64,000 bases of DNA from Paraburkholderia largidicola (GTDB taxonomy: Bacteria; Pseudomonadota; Gammaproteobacteria; Burkholderiales; Burkholderiaceae): positions 2,418,001-2,482,000 of the forward strand of contig NZ_AP023175.1 in the NCBI RefSeq assembly GCF_013426895.1, in the 5' to 3' direction. Below, piece after piece: positions 37,463 through 46,831 of this stretch. A model generated the notes under the pieces. It made no database searches and was not told where the DNA came from. It worked only from the letters and a program-made list of their open reading frames with translations. A program made the translations under genes and the position numbers. Each line of letters begins with the position of its first letter. Position 1 is the first letter of the stretch.

Positions 37463-38782
37463 ATGAATGGAAACACCCGACAGGCGACGGGAAGCGGTCT
37501 ATTTTCGAACCGTTGGTGTCAATTGGTGATCGGCATGTTGTGCATGGCCCTGGTCGCCAATCTTCAATATGCATGGACGCTCTTTGTCGCGCCGATGAAT
37601 GCGCGGCACCACTGGGGCGAAGCATCGATCCAGCTTGCATTCTCGATCTTCATCGTCACGGAGACGTGGCTCGTACCTATCGAAGGATGGCTCGTCGACC
37701 GTTTCGGTCCACGTCCCGTCGTCGCGGGCGGCGCGATTTGCGCGGGCCTCGCGTGGATGCTGTTCGCGCATGCGACGACGCTGCCCGAGCTGTATATCGG
37801 GTCCGTCGTGGCCGGCATCGGCGCGGGCGGTGTGTACGGCACCTGCGTCGGCAATGCGTTGAAGTGGTTCCCGGACAAGCGCGGTCTCGCCGCGGGCCTG
37901 ACGGCTGCGGGTTTCGGCGCAGGCGCGGCGGTGACGGTGATTCCGATTGCGAACATGATTACGCGCTCGGGTTACGAGCACACGTTCCTGTTCTTCGGCA
38001 TCCTGCAAGGCGTGGCGATCTTCGTGCTGGCGCTGCTGCTGCACAAGCCGACGACGCGCGCCGCATCGAACATCAAGCGCAAGTTCGCGGTCAGCAAGAT
38101 CGACTACACGCCGGGGCAGATGATCAAGACGCCCGTGTTCTGGGTGATCTACGCAGCCTTCGTCGCGGTCGCCGCGGGCGGCCTGATGGCAACGGCACAG
38201 ATTGGTCCGATCGCGAAGGACTGGGGCCTCGCGAAGCTGCCGATGACGATGTTCGGCATGACGCTCCCGCTGCTGACGATGACGCTGTCCATCGACAACA
38301 TCTGCAACGGCTTTACGCGTCCGTTGTGCGGTTTCATCTCCGACAAGATCGGCCGCGAGAACACGATGTTCGCGATCTTCATCGGCGAAGGTCTCGCGCT
38401 GCTCGGCATGATGCAGTACGGCCAGAACCCGTATGCGTTCATGACGTTCGCGGCACTGATCTTCCTGTTCTGGGGCGAGATCTTCTCGATTTTCCCGGCC
38501 ATTTGCGCGGATACGTTCGGCAGCAAGTTTGCGGCGTCTAACGCGGGCACGTTGTATACGGCGAAGGGCACGGCGGCGCTGCTGGTGCCGCTTGCGTCGG
38601 TGTTGTCGGCCACGGGCGGCTGGAGTCTGGTGTTCATCGTCTCGGCCGTCATCACGATTGCGGCGGGCGTGTCGGCGAAGTTCGTGCTCGCACCGATGCG
38701 TGCACGGTTGATCGAGTCGGGGACATCCGCGTCCTCTTCGTCGGCCAACGCTTCGCGATTAAGCGCAAGCTCGGGCGAGTGA
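37463..38782 (+). CDS. oxlT: Oxalate/formate antiporter, major facilitator superfamily
   Basis: About 439 residues with twelve predicted membrane helices (WCQLVIGMLCMALVANLQYAW first). The family signature GWLVDRFGPRP lies between helices 2 and 3, and GAGGVYGTCVGNALKWFPDKRG is typical of OxlT-like carriers. It would exchange oxalate for formate across the inner membrane, feeding the decarboxylation pathway encoded downstream. The start is uncertain: ATG 37463 is chosen, with ATG 37457 and 37409 in the same frame. A terminator follows. Confidence 0.88.
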   Translation: MNGNTRQATGSGLFSNRWCQLVIGMLCMALVANLQYAWTLFVAPMNARHHWGEASIQLAFSIFIVTETWLVPIEGWLVDRFGPRPVVAGGAICAGLAWMLFAHATTLPELYIGSVVAGIGAGGVYGTCVGNALKWFPDKRGLAAGLTAAGFGAGAAVTVIPIANMITRSGYEHTFLFFGILQGVAIFVLALLLHKPTTRAASNIKRKFAVSKIDYTPGQMIKTPVFWVIYAAFVAVAAGGLMATAQIGPIAKDWGLAKLPMTMFGMTLPLLTMTLSIDNICNGFTRPLCGFISDKIGRENTMFAIFIGEGLALLGMMQYGQNPYAFMTFAALIFLFWGEIFSIFPAICADTFGSKFAASNAGTLYTAKGTAALLVPLASVLSATGGWSLVFIVSAVITIAAGVSAKFVLAPMRARLIESGTSASSSSANASRLSASSGE

Positions 38783-38833
38783 GGCAGGGCGCCATTCTGG
38801 CGCGCTGCAGCGAGGATCATCATTGAAGTGTTG

Positions 38834-38877
38834 AAGCGGTGCGCGGCCTCAAGGGGCGGCGCGCCGCTTAGTTTTTT
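38834..38877 (+). terminator. Terminator after the oxalate transporter gene
   Basis: An 11-bp GC-rich stem with one G-T pair (38834-38844 with 38859-38869) and then six Ts. Confidence 0.75.
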
Positions 38878-38944
38878 CCGCTTGAGTCACACGCGTCTGT
38901 TTGCGCCGACCGCATCGCTTCGGCAATCGACGAGCCAATAAAAA

Positions 38945-38973
38945 ATCTCCCGCGCTTCATCAGCGCGGGAGAT
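38945..38973 (-). terminator. Terminator for the minus-strand gene at 39.0 kb
   Basis: A perfect 12-bp stem (ATCTCCCGCGCT) with a 5-nt loop. On the minus strand it is followed by TTTTTATT, 36 bp past the stop of that gene. Confidence 0.8.
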
Positions 38974-39009
38974 TGCTTGCGTCCTGCTGCGTGTGCGGCT
39001 TGCCGTTCT

Positions 39010-39387
39010 TCAGGCGCCTGCAAGAGCGGGCACACCGTCATCGGCAAAGTACTGCGAAAACGAAAAGCCCGAACGATTCGAACGATGCGCATCGCTCGAC
39101 GCCTCGATGCGCGTCGGCAGCACCTCAGGCGTATGCGCGCTCTTCTTCGCGAGAATCGCCGCGCTCAGGAACTCGGCGCTGTACGCATTGAGCAGATGCG
39201 CCTGATGCGCCTCCAGATAGGCGACGACGCGAGCATGTTCGCCGTCGATCGTCGCAAGCGACGTCAGCGTCTGCGCGTCCCAGCGGAAGCGCAAACCGAG
39301 GTCGGCGAATGCGCTGTTGAAGGCGCACAGCTGCGCCTCGATTGCGCGCTCGTAGTGAGTCCGGTGTTGATCGTGTGCGTTGCGCAT
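39010..39387 (-). CDS. Hypothetical helical protein
   Basis: 125 residues from ATG 39387, with GGAG 6 nt upstream; ATG 39390 is adjacent. The product looks soluble and mostly helical, with blocks HYERAIEAQLCAFNSAFADLG, LATIDGEHARVVAYLEAHQAHLL and a SGFSFSQYFADDG tail. No family is recognised. It is divergent from the second GntR gene and has its own terminator. Confidence 0.7.
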   Translation of the reverse strand: MRNAHDQHRTHYERAIEAQLCAFNSAFADLGLRFRWDAQTLTSLATIDGEHARVVAYLEAHQAHLLNAYSAEFLSAAILAKKSAHTPEVLPTRIEASSDAHRSNRSGFSFSQYFADDGVPALAGA

Positions 39388-39534
39388 CATGCTCTCCAGT
39401 TCATCGATTGCGTGAAGACAGCTTAGGCGCGCCGATAGATTCACGATAGTTAAAGTTTTCTTTGAAAACTATTCACTAACGTTTATGGAGAACCTGCTGC
39501 AGACCTAGGGTGCAGGAGAAGTGGTGACGACAAG

Positions 39535-39561
39535 ATATGTGATATACAGTATTGCACATAT
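39535..39561. promoter_or_regulatory. Operator-like palindrome upstream of the second GntR gene (site B)
   Basis: The core TGATATACAGTATTGCA (39540-39556) fits TGnnATAC-n-GTATnnCA, a 17-bp palindrome centred on one base. It is embedded in outer arms ATATGTG/CACATAT. Related sites occur at 36182, 40566 and 46733. It is probably autoregulatory for the GntR gene 109 bp downstream. Confidence 0.6.
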
Positions 39562-39669
39562 GCAAAGCGGTATTAGCAGACATGCAGAAAGGCCGAACGA
39601 CCGCGCCTTAACCGGCGCATCCGTCGAGCGGGCCATCACCGTTTTCGACAATGAGGAGACACGTCGACC

Positions 39670-40389
39670 ATGTCCACCGACACGCAAGAAAATGTCCGCA
39701 CGATCCCGTTGAGTCTGAATCTCACGCCGATCAGCGCGACAGCTTCGCTGCGGGATCAGGCGTACGCGCGACTCAAGCACGCGATCGCGAACACCGACAT
39801 CTATCACTCGCGCACCGAAGTGCGGCTGGATGAAAAGGAATTGACCGAGGCGCTCGGCGTGAGCCGCACGCCAGTGCGCGAGGCGATGACGCTGCTCGAA
39901 CAGGAAGGCTTTCTGCGCACGGTGCCGCGCCGCGGCGTGTACATCCTGCGCAAGACCAAGAAAGAGATCGTCGAGATGATCTGTATGTGGGCCGCGCTCG
40001 AAAGCGTGGCGGCGCGTCTCGCGACACAGCGCGCGTCGAACGAGGACATTGCCAGGCTACGCGGGATGTTCGACGACTTCCATTCGGCGACGCCGACCGA
40101 TCACATCGAGGAGTACTCCGAGGTGAACATCGCGTTTCACCAGGCGCTCGTCGAGCTATCCGGTTCGCAGATCATCCTCGACACGATCAAGAACATCTTC
40201 ATGCACGTGCGCGCGATACGCCGCATGACGATCGCGCAGAGCGACCGTGCGTCGCGTTCGATCGAAGACCACATGCGCATCATCGAAGCGCTGGAAGCGC
40301 GCGACACCGAGCGCGTCGAGACGCTGGTCCGCCAGCACTCGCTCGACCTCGCGTTGTATGTCGAAGCGCATTGCGATTTTCTGGACTGA
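39670..40389 (+). CDS. GntR/FCD-family transcriptional regulator (paralogue 2)
   Basis: 239 residues, the same length and domain layout as the regulator at 36313-37032 and mostly identical to it. The HTH is TEALGVSRTPVREAMTLLEQ, followed by an FCD domain with conserved FHQALVE, MHVRAIRR and DHMRIIEAL blocks. It immediately precedes the oxalyl-CoA decarboxylase gene. The pair looks like a tandem duplication within the module that may have diverged in ligand or target. Confidence 0.93.
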   Translation: MSTDTQENVRTIPLSLNLTPISATASLRDQAYARLKHAIANTDIYHSRTEVRLDEKELTEALGVSRTPVREAMTLLEQEGFLRTVPRRGVYILRKTKKEIVEMICMWAALESVAARLATQRASNEDIARLRGMFDDFHSATPTDHIEEYSEVNIAFHQALVELSGSQIILDTIKNIFMHVRAIRRMTIAQSDRASRSIEDHMRIIEALEARDTERVETLVRQHSLDLALYVEAHCDFLD

Positions 40390-40548
40390 GGGCCGCCACC
40401 ACCGACACATAGCGACCCCAGGACTATCCCGAACGGGCACTTGATGCGATGCACGATTCAGGCGCCCAGACCCTTCAGACACAAAGCCCTAGCCAACTTT
40501 TGCAATGCAGCAACACCAGACGGAACCCGAAGCACCTGCAAAAATCCG

Positions 40549-40582
40549 TTGACTAATATTGTGTTTGGAATATTGTATATCA
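40549..40582 (+). promoter_or_regulatory. Promoter and operator-like site upstream of oxc (site C)
   Basis: TTGACT at 40549-40554 and TATTGT at 40571-40576, 16 bp apart, form a plausible promoter. TGGAATATTGTATATCA (40566-40582) is the reverse-strand form of the TGnnATAC motif with one symmetry mismatch. It overlaps the -10, which suits repression. Confidence 0.6.
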
Positions 40583-40620
40583 CGAGACGCCACACAACAC
40601 CCGGCCAAGGAGGAGACGTC

Positions 40621-42360
40621 ATGGCAGATGTACTTGAGATCAGACCGCAAGAATCCGCTGAAGAGAACGCACAACAAACGACGGACGGTTTCCACCTCGT
40701 CATCGATGCACTCAAAGCAAACGATATCGACACGATTTTTGGTCTGGTCGGCATTCCTATCACCGACCTCGCGCGCCTCGCGCAAGCCGAAGGAATGCGC
40801 TTTATCGGATTTCGTCACGAGCAGCACGCAGGTCATGCAGCCGCTATCGCGGGCTACATGACGCAAAAGCCCGGCATCTGTCTCACGGTGTCCGCACCGG
40901 GCTTCCTGAACGGCCTCACGGCCCTCGCCAACGCAACGACGAACTGCTTCCCGATGATCCTGATCAGCGGATCGAGCGAGCGTGAAATCGTCGACTTGCA
41001 GCAAGGCGACTACGAAGAGATGGATCAGCTCAACGCAGCGAAGCCGTACGCGAAGGCTGCGTATCGCGTGCTGCACGCGGAAGACATCGGCATCGGCCTC
41101 GCACGTGCGATTCGCGCTGCCGTGTCGGGTCGTCCGGGCGGCGTGTACCTGGATCTGCCCGCGAAGCTGCTGTCGCAGACCATCGACGCCGTGAAGGCCA
41201 AGCAGTCGCTGGTACGCGTGATCGACGCCGCGCCGCGCCAGCTGCCCGCGCCTGATTCCGTCAAGCGCGCGATCGATCTGCTGAAAGGCGCGAAGCGTCC
41301 GCTGGTGCTGCTCGGCAAGGGCGCAGCGTACTCGCAGGCCGACAAGGAAATCCGCGCCTTCATCGAGAAGACGGGCATTCCGTATCTGCCGATGTCGATG
41401 GCCAAGGGCCTGCTGCCCGATACGCACGAGCAATCGGCTTCGGCTGCGCGTTCGTTCGTGCTGGCCGAGTCGGATGTCGTCGTGCTGGTCGGCGCGCGTC
41501 TGAACTGGCTGCTGTCACACGGCAAGGGCAAGACCTGGGGCAAGCCGAAGCAGTTCGTGCAGATCGATATCTCGGCGCAGGAAATGGATAGCAACGTCGC
41601 GATCGCGGCGCCTATCGTCGGCGATATCGGTTCGTGCGTTGCTTCGCTGCTCGACCAGGTTGGCGACGACTTCCCGCAGCCGCCGAAGGAATGGCTCGAC
41701 GCCGTCAGCGAGAAGAAGAACACGAACCTGCAGAAGATGGCCGCGACGCTCGCGAAGAATCCGTCGCCGATGAACTTCCACAGCGCGCTGCGCGTGCTGC
41801 GCGACATCGTCAAGGCGAATCCGGATATCAACGTCGTCAACGAAGGCGCGAACACGCTCGACTATGCGCGCGCCATCATCGACATGTATCAGCCGCGCAA
41901 GCGTTTCGATTCGGGTACGTGGGGTGTGATGGGCATTGGCATGGGCTTCGCGATCGGTGCAGCCGTGACGAGCGGCAAGCCGGTGCTCGCGATCGAAGGC
42001 GATAGCGCGTTCGGCTTCAGCGGCATGGAACTCGAAACGATCTGCCGTTACGACCTGCCCGTGTGCACGATCATCTTCAACAACAACGGCGTGTATCGCG
42101 GCACCGACGTGAATCCGACAGGCGGCAAGGACGTCGCGCCGACGGTGTTCGTGAAGGACGCGCGCTACGACAAGATGATCGAGGCATTCGGCGGCATCGG
42201 CTACAACGTGACGACGCCAGAAGAACTGGAGAAAGCGGTGAAGGAAGCGATCGCATCCGGCAAGCCGACGCTCATCAACGCAGTGATCGACGAAGCGGCG
42301 GGCACCGAAAGCGGACGCCTGACCAATCTGAACCCGCAAAGCGCGGCAATGAAAAAGTGA
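40621..42360 (+). CDS. oxc: Oxalyl-CoA decarboxylase
   Basis: 579 residues of a thiamin-diphosphate enzyme converting oxalyl-CoA to formyl-CoA and CO2. The catalytic Glu67 sits in [10 protein letters not shown]. The ThDP motif starts at [13 protein letters not shown] (about 460) and ends at NNNG. The length and the segments [13 protein letters not shown] and [15 protein letters not shown] match characterised oxalyl-CoA decarboxylases. It is followed 26 bp later by the CoA-transferase gene that regenerates oxalyl-CoA. Confidence 0.97.
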   Translation: MADVLEIRPQESAEENAQQTTDGFHLVIDALKANDIDTIFGLVGIPITDLARLAQAEGMRFIGFRHEQHAGHAAAIAGYMTQKPGICLTVSAPGFLNGLTALANATTNCFPMILISGSSEREIVDLQQGDYEEMDQLNAAKPYAKAAYRVLHAEDIGIGLARAIRAAVSGRPGGVYLDLPAKLLSQTIDAVKAKQSLVRVIDAAPRQLPAPDSVKRAIDLLKGAKRPLVLLGKGAAYSQADKEIRAFIEKTGIPYLPMSMAKGLLPDTHEQSASAARSFVLAESDVVVLVGARLNWLLSHGKGKTWGKPKQFVQIDISAQEMDSNVAIAAPIVGDIGSCVASLLDQVGDDFPQPPKEWLDAVSEKKNTNLQKMAATLAKNPSPMNFHSALRVLRDIVKANPDINVVNEGANTLDYARAIIDMYQPRKRFDSGTWGVMGIGMGFAIGAAVTSGKPVLAIEGDSAFGFSGMELETICRYDLPVCTIIFNNNGVYRGTDVNPTGGKDVAPTVFVKDARYDKMIEAFGGIGYNVTTPEELEKAVKEAIASGKPTLINAVIDEAAGTESGRLTNLNPQSAAMKK

Positions 42361-42386
42361 CATCAGCCAACCACGGAGATACAAAA

Positions 42387-43637
42387 GTGAGCAAACCACT
42401 CGAAGGCGTCAAGATCATCGACTTCACGCACGTCCAGGCAGGTCCTGCGTGCACCCAGTTGCTTGCCTGGTTCGGCGCGGATGTGATCAAGGTCGAGCGT
42501 CCCGGCTCGGGCGACGTGACGCGTAACCAGCTGCGCGACATTCCGGAAGCCGACGCGCTGTACTTCACGATGCTCAACAGCAACAAGCGTTCGCTGACGC
42601 TCGACACGAAGACGCAGGACGGCAAGGAAGTGCTCGAAAAGCTGATTCAGGAATCGGACGTGCTGGTCGAGAACTTTGCACCGGGCGCACTGGACCGCAT
42701 GGGCTTCACGTGGGAGCGCATCAACGAACTGAACCCGAAGATGATCGTGGCATCGGTCAAGGGCTTCAGCGACGGCCACCACTACGACGACCTGAAGGTC
42801 TATGAAAACGTCGCGCAGTGCGCAGGCGGCGCGGCATCGACGACGGGCTTCTGGGACGGCCCGCCGACGGTCAGCGCAGCGGCGCTCGGCGACAGCAACA
42901 CGGGTATGCACCTGGCCATCGGCATTCTCACGGCGCTGATCGGCCGCGACAAGACGGGCAAGGGGCAGAAGGTGGCCGTGTCGATGCAGGACAGCGTGAT
43001 CAACCTGTGCCGCGTGAAACTGCGCGACCAGCAGCGTCTGGACCGCGTCGGCTACCTCGAAGAGTATCCGCAGTATCCGCACGGCGAATTCACCGACGTC
43101 GTGCCGCGCGGCGGCAATGCGGGCGGCGGCGGTCAGCCGGGCTGGGTGCTCAAGTGCAAGGGCTGGGAAACGGACCCGAACGCGTACATCTACTTCACGG
43201 TTCAAGGGCACGCGTGGGAGCCGATTTGCCGTGCGATCGGCAAGCCGGAATGGATCGACGATCCGGCCTACATGACGGCGCAAGCACGTCAGCCGCACAT
43301 CTTCGATATTTTCAACACGATCGAAGCGTGGCTCGCCGACAAGACGAAGTTCGAAGCTGTCGACATCCTGCGCAAGTTCGACATTCCGTGCGCACCGGTT
43401 CTGTCGATGAAGGAAATCGCCAACGACGAGTCGCTGCGTGCGAGCGGCACGATCGTCGAAGTGGACCACAAGGCGCGCGGCAAGTACCTGACGGTTGGCA
43501 GCCCGATCAAGTTCTCGGACATGAAGCCGGAGATCACGGGTTCGCCGCTGCTCGGCGAGCACACGGAAGAAGTGCTCAAGGACCTGGGCTACAGCTTCGA
43601 TCAGATCGCGAACTTGCGGGAAGCGAAAGTGGTGTAA
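42387..43637 (+). CDS. frc: Formyl-CoA:oxalate CoA-transferase
   Basis: 416 residues, class III CoA-transferase. It moves CoA from formyl-CoA to oxalate, so with oxc it forms a catalytic cycle releasing formate and CO2. The nucleophile Asp169 is in [12 protein letters not shown]. The glycine loop [12 protein letters not shown] and the C-terminal [17 protein letters not shown] match Oxalobacter-type Frc. GTG 42387 is the start, with GGAG upstream. A terminator lies 53 bp past the stop. Confidence 0.96.
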   Translation: MSKPLEGVKIIDFTHVQAGPACTQLLAWFGADVIKVERPGSGDVTRNQLRDIPEADALYFTMLNSNKRSLTLDTKTQDGKEVLEKLIQESDVLVENFAPGALDRMGFTWERINELNPKMIVASVKGFSDGHHYDDLKVYENVAQCAGGAASTTGFWDGPPTVSAAALGDSNTGMHLAIGILTALIGRDKTGKGQKVAVSMQDSVINLCRVKLRDQQRLDRVGYLEEYPQYPHGEFTDVVPRGGNAGGGGQPGWVLKCKGWETDPNAYIYFTVQGHAWEPICRAIGKPEWIDDPAYMTAQARQPHIFDIFNTIEAWLADKTKFEAVDILRKFDIPCAPVLSMKEIANDESLRASGTIVEVDHKARGKYLTVGSPIKFSDMKPEITGSPLLGEHTEEVLKDLGYSFDQIANLREAKVV

Positions 43638-43689
43638 TCGTCATCGGCGTAACAATGGGCTCCGGCACAGGAGAGACGGAGCCCACACG

Positions 43690-43715
43690 AACAGCGCCCG
43701 CGTGGCGCTGTTTTT
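43690..43715 (+). terminator. Terminator of the oxc-frc operon
   Basis: A 9-bp stem (AACAGCGCC) with a CGCGT loop, running into TTTTT. Confidence 0.8.
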
Positions 43716-43752
43716 ACTGAGCGGCAGCGAGCCCATAACACACGAGCCCTAT

Positions 43753-44184
43753 ATGCAAGCAGCCATCGATTTTGAACAGCTGGTCAACGCGATCGGCGAT
43801 GCCGTCGTGATTTCGGACGCGCAAGGCGCGATTACGCTGTGGAATCCCGCAGCGGAGCGCATTTTTGGTTTTACGCAGGAAGACGCGCTGGGTCAGTCGC
43901 TCGATCTGATCATTCCCGAGCGTTTGCGCGGGCGTCACTGGGAAGGCTATGAGAAGACCATGGCGACGGGACAGACACGCTATGGCAACGATCTTCTACG
44001 CGTGCCTGCTGTGCATAAAGACGGGCGGGCGTTGTCGATCGCTTTTACGGTTGCACTGTTGTATTCACCCGAGCGTGAACTCACGGGCATTGTCGCGGTG
44101 ATCCGCGATGAAACCGCGCGCTTCCAGGAAGACCGCAATCTGCGCAAGCGCATCGCGGAGCTTGAGGCGCGCATCGGCGCCTGA
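43753..44184 (+). CDS. PAS-domain sensory protein
   Basis: 143 residues with one PAS domain (ALITLWNPAAERIFGF-type core: GAITLWNPAAERIFGFTQEDALG, then VHKDGRALSIAFTVALLYS). It ends in a short coiled tail (EDRNLRKRIAELEARI). There is no output domain, so it must act through a partner. The start is ATG 43753, just past the terminator of the oxalate operon. Confidence 0.88.
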   Translation: MQAAIDFEQLVNAIGDAVVISDAQGAITLWNPAAERIFGFTQEDALGQSLDLIIPERLRGRHWEGYEKTMATGQTRYGNDLLRVPAVHKDGRALSIAFTVALLYSPERELTGIVAVIRDETARFQEDRNLRKRIAELEARIGA

Positions 44185-44276
44185 GGTGTTCTCGAAGGCG
44201 GTATGCGCCGCCTTGCACTCGCGCAGTCAATATCAACGTCTATCGCCGTTGCGGCGATTCAGTACGGAGAGCATCG

Positions 44277-44513
44277 ATGCGTGTGGAAATTTTTGGACCT
44301 TATCAGGTCGAGCTGTCGGCTATGCAGTTCATTCATAACGGTGGGTGGGCGGCGTTTGCCGCCGTTCGCAAACTGGATGATGGGGCTGAGGCGCCCGTGC
44401 ATGTTCTGCCTTATCAACAGGTTGTTGATCACACTGTGTTTGCTACTGAGGCGGCTGCTATTGCCGCTGCTCGCGGGGTTGCTTTTGCGGTTATTGGGCC
44501 GCAGGCGGGGTGA
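44277..44513 (+). CDS. Small hypothetical protein
   Basis: 78 residues, with GGAGAG before the ATG. The compact alpha/beta look (MRVEIFGPYQVELSAMQF, HVLPYQQVVDHTVFATEAAA) suggests a real but uncharacterised protein. Repeat copy E3 begins within about 5 bp of its stop codon. Confidence 0.65.
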   Translation: MRVEIFGPYQVELSAMQFIHNGGWAAFAAVRKLDDGAEAPVHVLPYQQVVDHTVFATEAAAIAAARGVAFAVIGPQAG

Positions 44514-44678
44514 AGGTTTTTTTGCCGTGCGGCGCTTGGGTGGTTTGCTTGTGTTTGCGCTGGCATCCGCGTTATGACGTACCCCTTCACGCGTTGCCCC
44601 TGTGCGGGGCGGCACCTACTTTTCTTTGCCGCCGCAAAGAAAAGTAGGCAAAAGAAAGCGGCTCACACCGCCAGCCCG

Positions 44679-46049
44679 GGGCCTATCCGTCATTTTGTGG
44701 GCGAGGCATATCATGAGAGGTAAAAGTCATGGATATGCCAATGAAGAAGAAACGCACGGTGGCGTCTCAGGCAGCGGCCCGAGGGCCGCTGCCTGAACTG
44801 CCCAAGGCACTGCTGGACGAACTGGTCAAAGGGCCGATGACGCCAGGCGAGGTGCAGGATCTGATGCTGGCGTTTAACAAGGCGATTATCGAACGCGCGA
44901 TGGGTGCGGAGATGAATCTGCATCTGGGGTATCCGCCGGGCGAATCCAAACCCGCTGGCCAGGCCAACGAGCGCAACGGCGCCAGCCGCAAGACGGTCAT
45001 CACCGATCGTGGCGTCGTCCGGGTCGAGTTGCCGCGCGACCGCGACGGCAGCTTCGAGCCGATCCTGATCCCCAAACACGAACGCCGCTTCACCGGCTTT
45101 GACGAGCGCATCATCGCGATGTACGCGCGTGGCATGAGCGTGCGTGAGATCCAGGCCTTTCTGGCCGAGAGCTACGGCACCGAGGTGTCGCCCGATTTCA
45201 TCAGTTCGGTCACCGACGAGGTGATGGCCGAAACGCTGGCCTGGCAGAACCGTCCGCTCGAGACGATGTACCCGGTGGTCTTCTTCGACGCGTTGCGGGT
45301 CAAGATCCGCGATGACGGTGTGGTCAGCAACAAGGCGGTGTATCTGGCTCTGGGCATTCAGGCGGACGGCCAGCGCGATGTGCTGGGCCTGTGGATCGAG
45401 CAGACCGAGGGCGCGAAGTTCTGGCTCAAGGTGTTCAACGAACTCAAGACCCGCGGCTGCCAGGACATCCTGATTGCGGTCGTTGACGGCCTGAAGGGGC
45501 TGACCGACGCGATCGGCGCGGCTTATCCGAAGACGGCGGTGCAAACCTGCATCGTGCATCTGATCCGCAACAGCCTGGAATACGCGGGCTGGAAGGACCG
45601 CAAGGCCGTCGCCCAGGCGCTGCGTCCGATCTACGCAGCGGCCAGCGAAGAGGCCGCGAAGCAGGCTCTGCAAGCCTTCGCTGATGGGCCATGGGGCGCG
45701 AAATACCCGAGCATCGTGCAGTCCTGGCAGCGCGCATGGGAGCACGTCACGCCGTTCTTCGTGTTTCCACCCGAGATCCGACGGGTCGTGTACACCACGA
45801 ACGCCATTGAGAGTCTGAACATGCAGTTACGCAAGATCATCAAGACCCGCGGTCACTTCCCCAATGACGATGCTGCCATCAAGCTACTCTGGCTGGCATT
45901 GCGCAACGTCCTGGCCAAAAACGTGCGCTCAGCCTTCGACTGGAAGTCAGCCATGAACCAGTTTGCTATTCTGTTTGGCGATCGATTCACGCAGGCGCGC
46001 GGCTAACGATTCCTTTAACCGCCTCGCCCACAAAAATGCGGACAGGCTC
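44679..46049 (+). mobile_element. Complete IS256-family insertion sequence
   Basis: 1371 bp. Terminal inverted repeats of 29 bp (44679-44707 and 46021-46049) match at 24 positions. The element is flanked by an exact 8-bp target duplication CCAGCCCG (44671-44678 and 46050-46057). The target is the left arm of repeat E3. Size, ends and duplication length fit IS256. It carries one intact transposase and so looks functional. Confidence 0.95.
44729..46006 (+). CDS. IS256-family (mutator-type) transposase
   Basis: 425 residues, full length. DDE-type catalytic positions are visible as FFDALRVKI, AVVDGLKGL and TNAIESLNMQLRK. The block ERNGASRKTVITDRG is followed by family-typical RDRDGSFEP. It fills the IS at 44679-46049 and lacks frameshifts. 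Confidence 0.96.
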   Translation: MDMPMKKKRTVASQAAARGPLPELPKALLDELVKGPMTPGEVQDLMLAFNKAIIERAMGAEMNLHLGYPPGESKPAGQANERNGASRKTVITDRGVVRVELPRDRDGSFEPILIPKHERRFTGFDERIIAMYARGMSVREIQAFLAESYGTEVSPDFISSVTDEVMAETLAWQNRPLETMYPVVFFDALRVKIRDDGVVSNKAVYLALGIQADGQRDVLGLWIEQTEGAKFWLKVFNELKTRGCQDILIAVVDGLKGLTDAIGAAYPKTAVQTCIVHLIRNSLEYAGWKDRKAVAQALRPIYAAASEEAAKQALQAFADGPWGAKYPSIVQSWQRAWEHVTPFFVFPPEIRRVVYTTNAIESLNMQLRKIIKTRGHFPNDDAAIKLLWLALRNVLAKNVRSAFDWKSAMNQFAILFGDRFTQARG

Positions 46050-46715
46050 CCAGCCCGTATTCTTATCCACGGGCCCTCAACGTCCCCAGACTTCACACCG
46101 AAGCAATCCTGTTCACGTGCGTTGCCAACGCCCTCTCTTTGCGCCTCACCCGCTTCACGCTCCCGCGTCGTCGCGCGCGTGACCAGATTTCCCACGTTCT
46201 GTAGCGGCAAACTGTGTGTTGGCCATCGCGCCGCATATGCGTTACTTCGGACCGTAATTGCACGCGTACCTCCATGTAGGAGCGCTGCCTTTTACGACGG
46301 CACGACCTACACACAGTTTGCCGCTATGGGGCCGTCGATATTCCATATCGTGGGTCACGGCGTCGGTGCGTGAAACGGGGGAGGCACTTGATAAGCGCGT
46401 GGGCAACTTGCGTTGGCTATTTCGTCGACGTTCGAAGCGTGGGGACGTTGGGGGCCCGTGGGTAATCACAAGGATTGGCGGTGTGAGCCGCTTTCTTTTG
46501 CCTACTTTTCTTTGCGGCGGCAAAGAAAAGTAGGTGCCGCCCCGCACAGGGGCAACGCCCGCGCCGCGTAGGCGCCACGCGGATGCCAGCGAAAAAAGCC
46601 CGCGCCGCAGACGCAAAAAAACCACGGCCAAGAACAAAAAACCACAAAAACCACCCATCGCCAGCGCCCAACAAGACCTTGGGGTTTATCCCCACTAAAA
46701 ACCTGGCAAAAAAGC

Positions 46716-46750
46716 TTGCTCAAATACCAGGCTGTAAATACGATATATCA
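46716..46750 (+). promoter_or_regulatory. Promoter and operator-like site upstream of the second CoA-transferase gene (site D)
   Basis: TTGCTC (46716-46721) and TACGAT (46739-46744) are 17 bp apart. TGTAAATACGATATATCA (46733-46750) is a weaker, reverse-strand relative of sites A-C and overlaps the -10. If real, it links this gene to the same regulator although E3 and an IS separate it from the main operon. Confidence 0.5.
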
Positions 46751-46831
46751 CATATCAGGCGTGTTCAAAGCGCGGGCAAAAACCGCCCGGCATGCGCAAG
46801 CAACACATTCAACAATGATGGGAGACGTAGC

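Larger units (their letters stand above)
44517..46621. repeat. Large imperfect palindromic repeat, copy E3, interrupted by an IS
   Basis: Arm hairpins lie at 44615-44648 and 46501-46534, with the inner repeat near 46206-46222 and at 46306-46322. The roughly 83-nt centre (46223-46305) matches E2. Without the inserted element and one target copy, E3 would be about 0.73 kb, like E1 and E2. It separates the first oxalate operon from the second CoA-transferase gene. Confidence 0.85.

Noticed and set aside
36313..40389. Idea that the TGATATAC motif is merely an extended -10 element
   Set aside because: At sites C and D it lies on the opposite strand, and site B is symmetric over 17 bp. The idea remains possible for site A alone.
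44517..46621. Reading E3 arms as the ends of a composite transposon carrying the IS
   Set aside because: The same arms occur without any IS in E1 and E2, and the IS has its own ends and target duplication.
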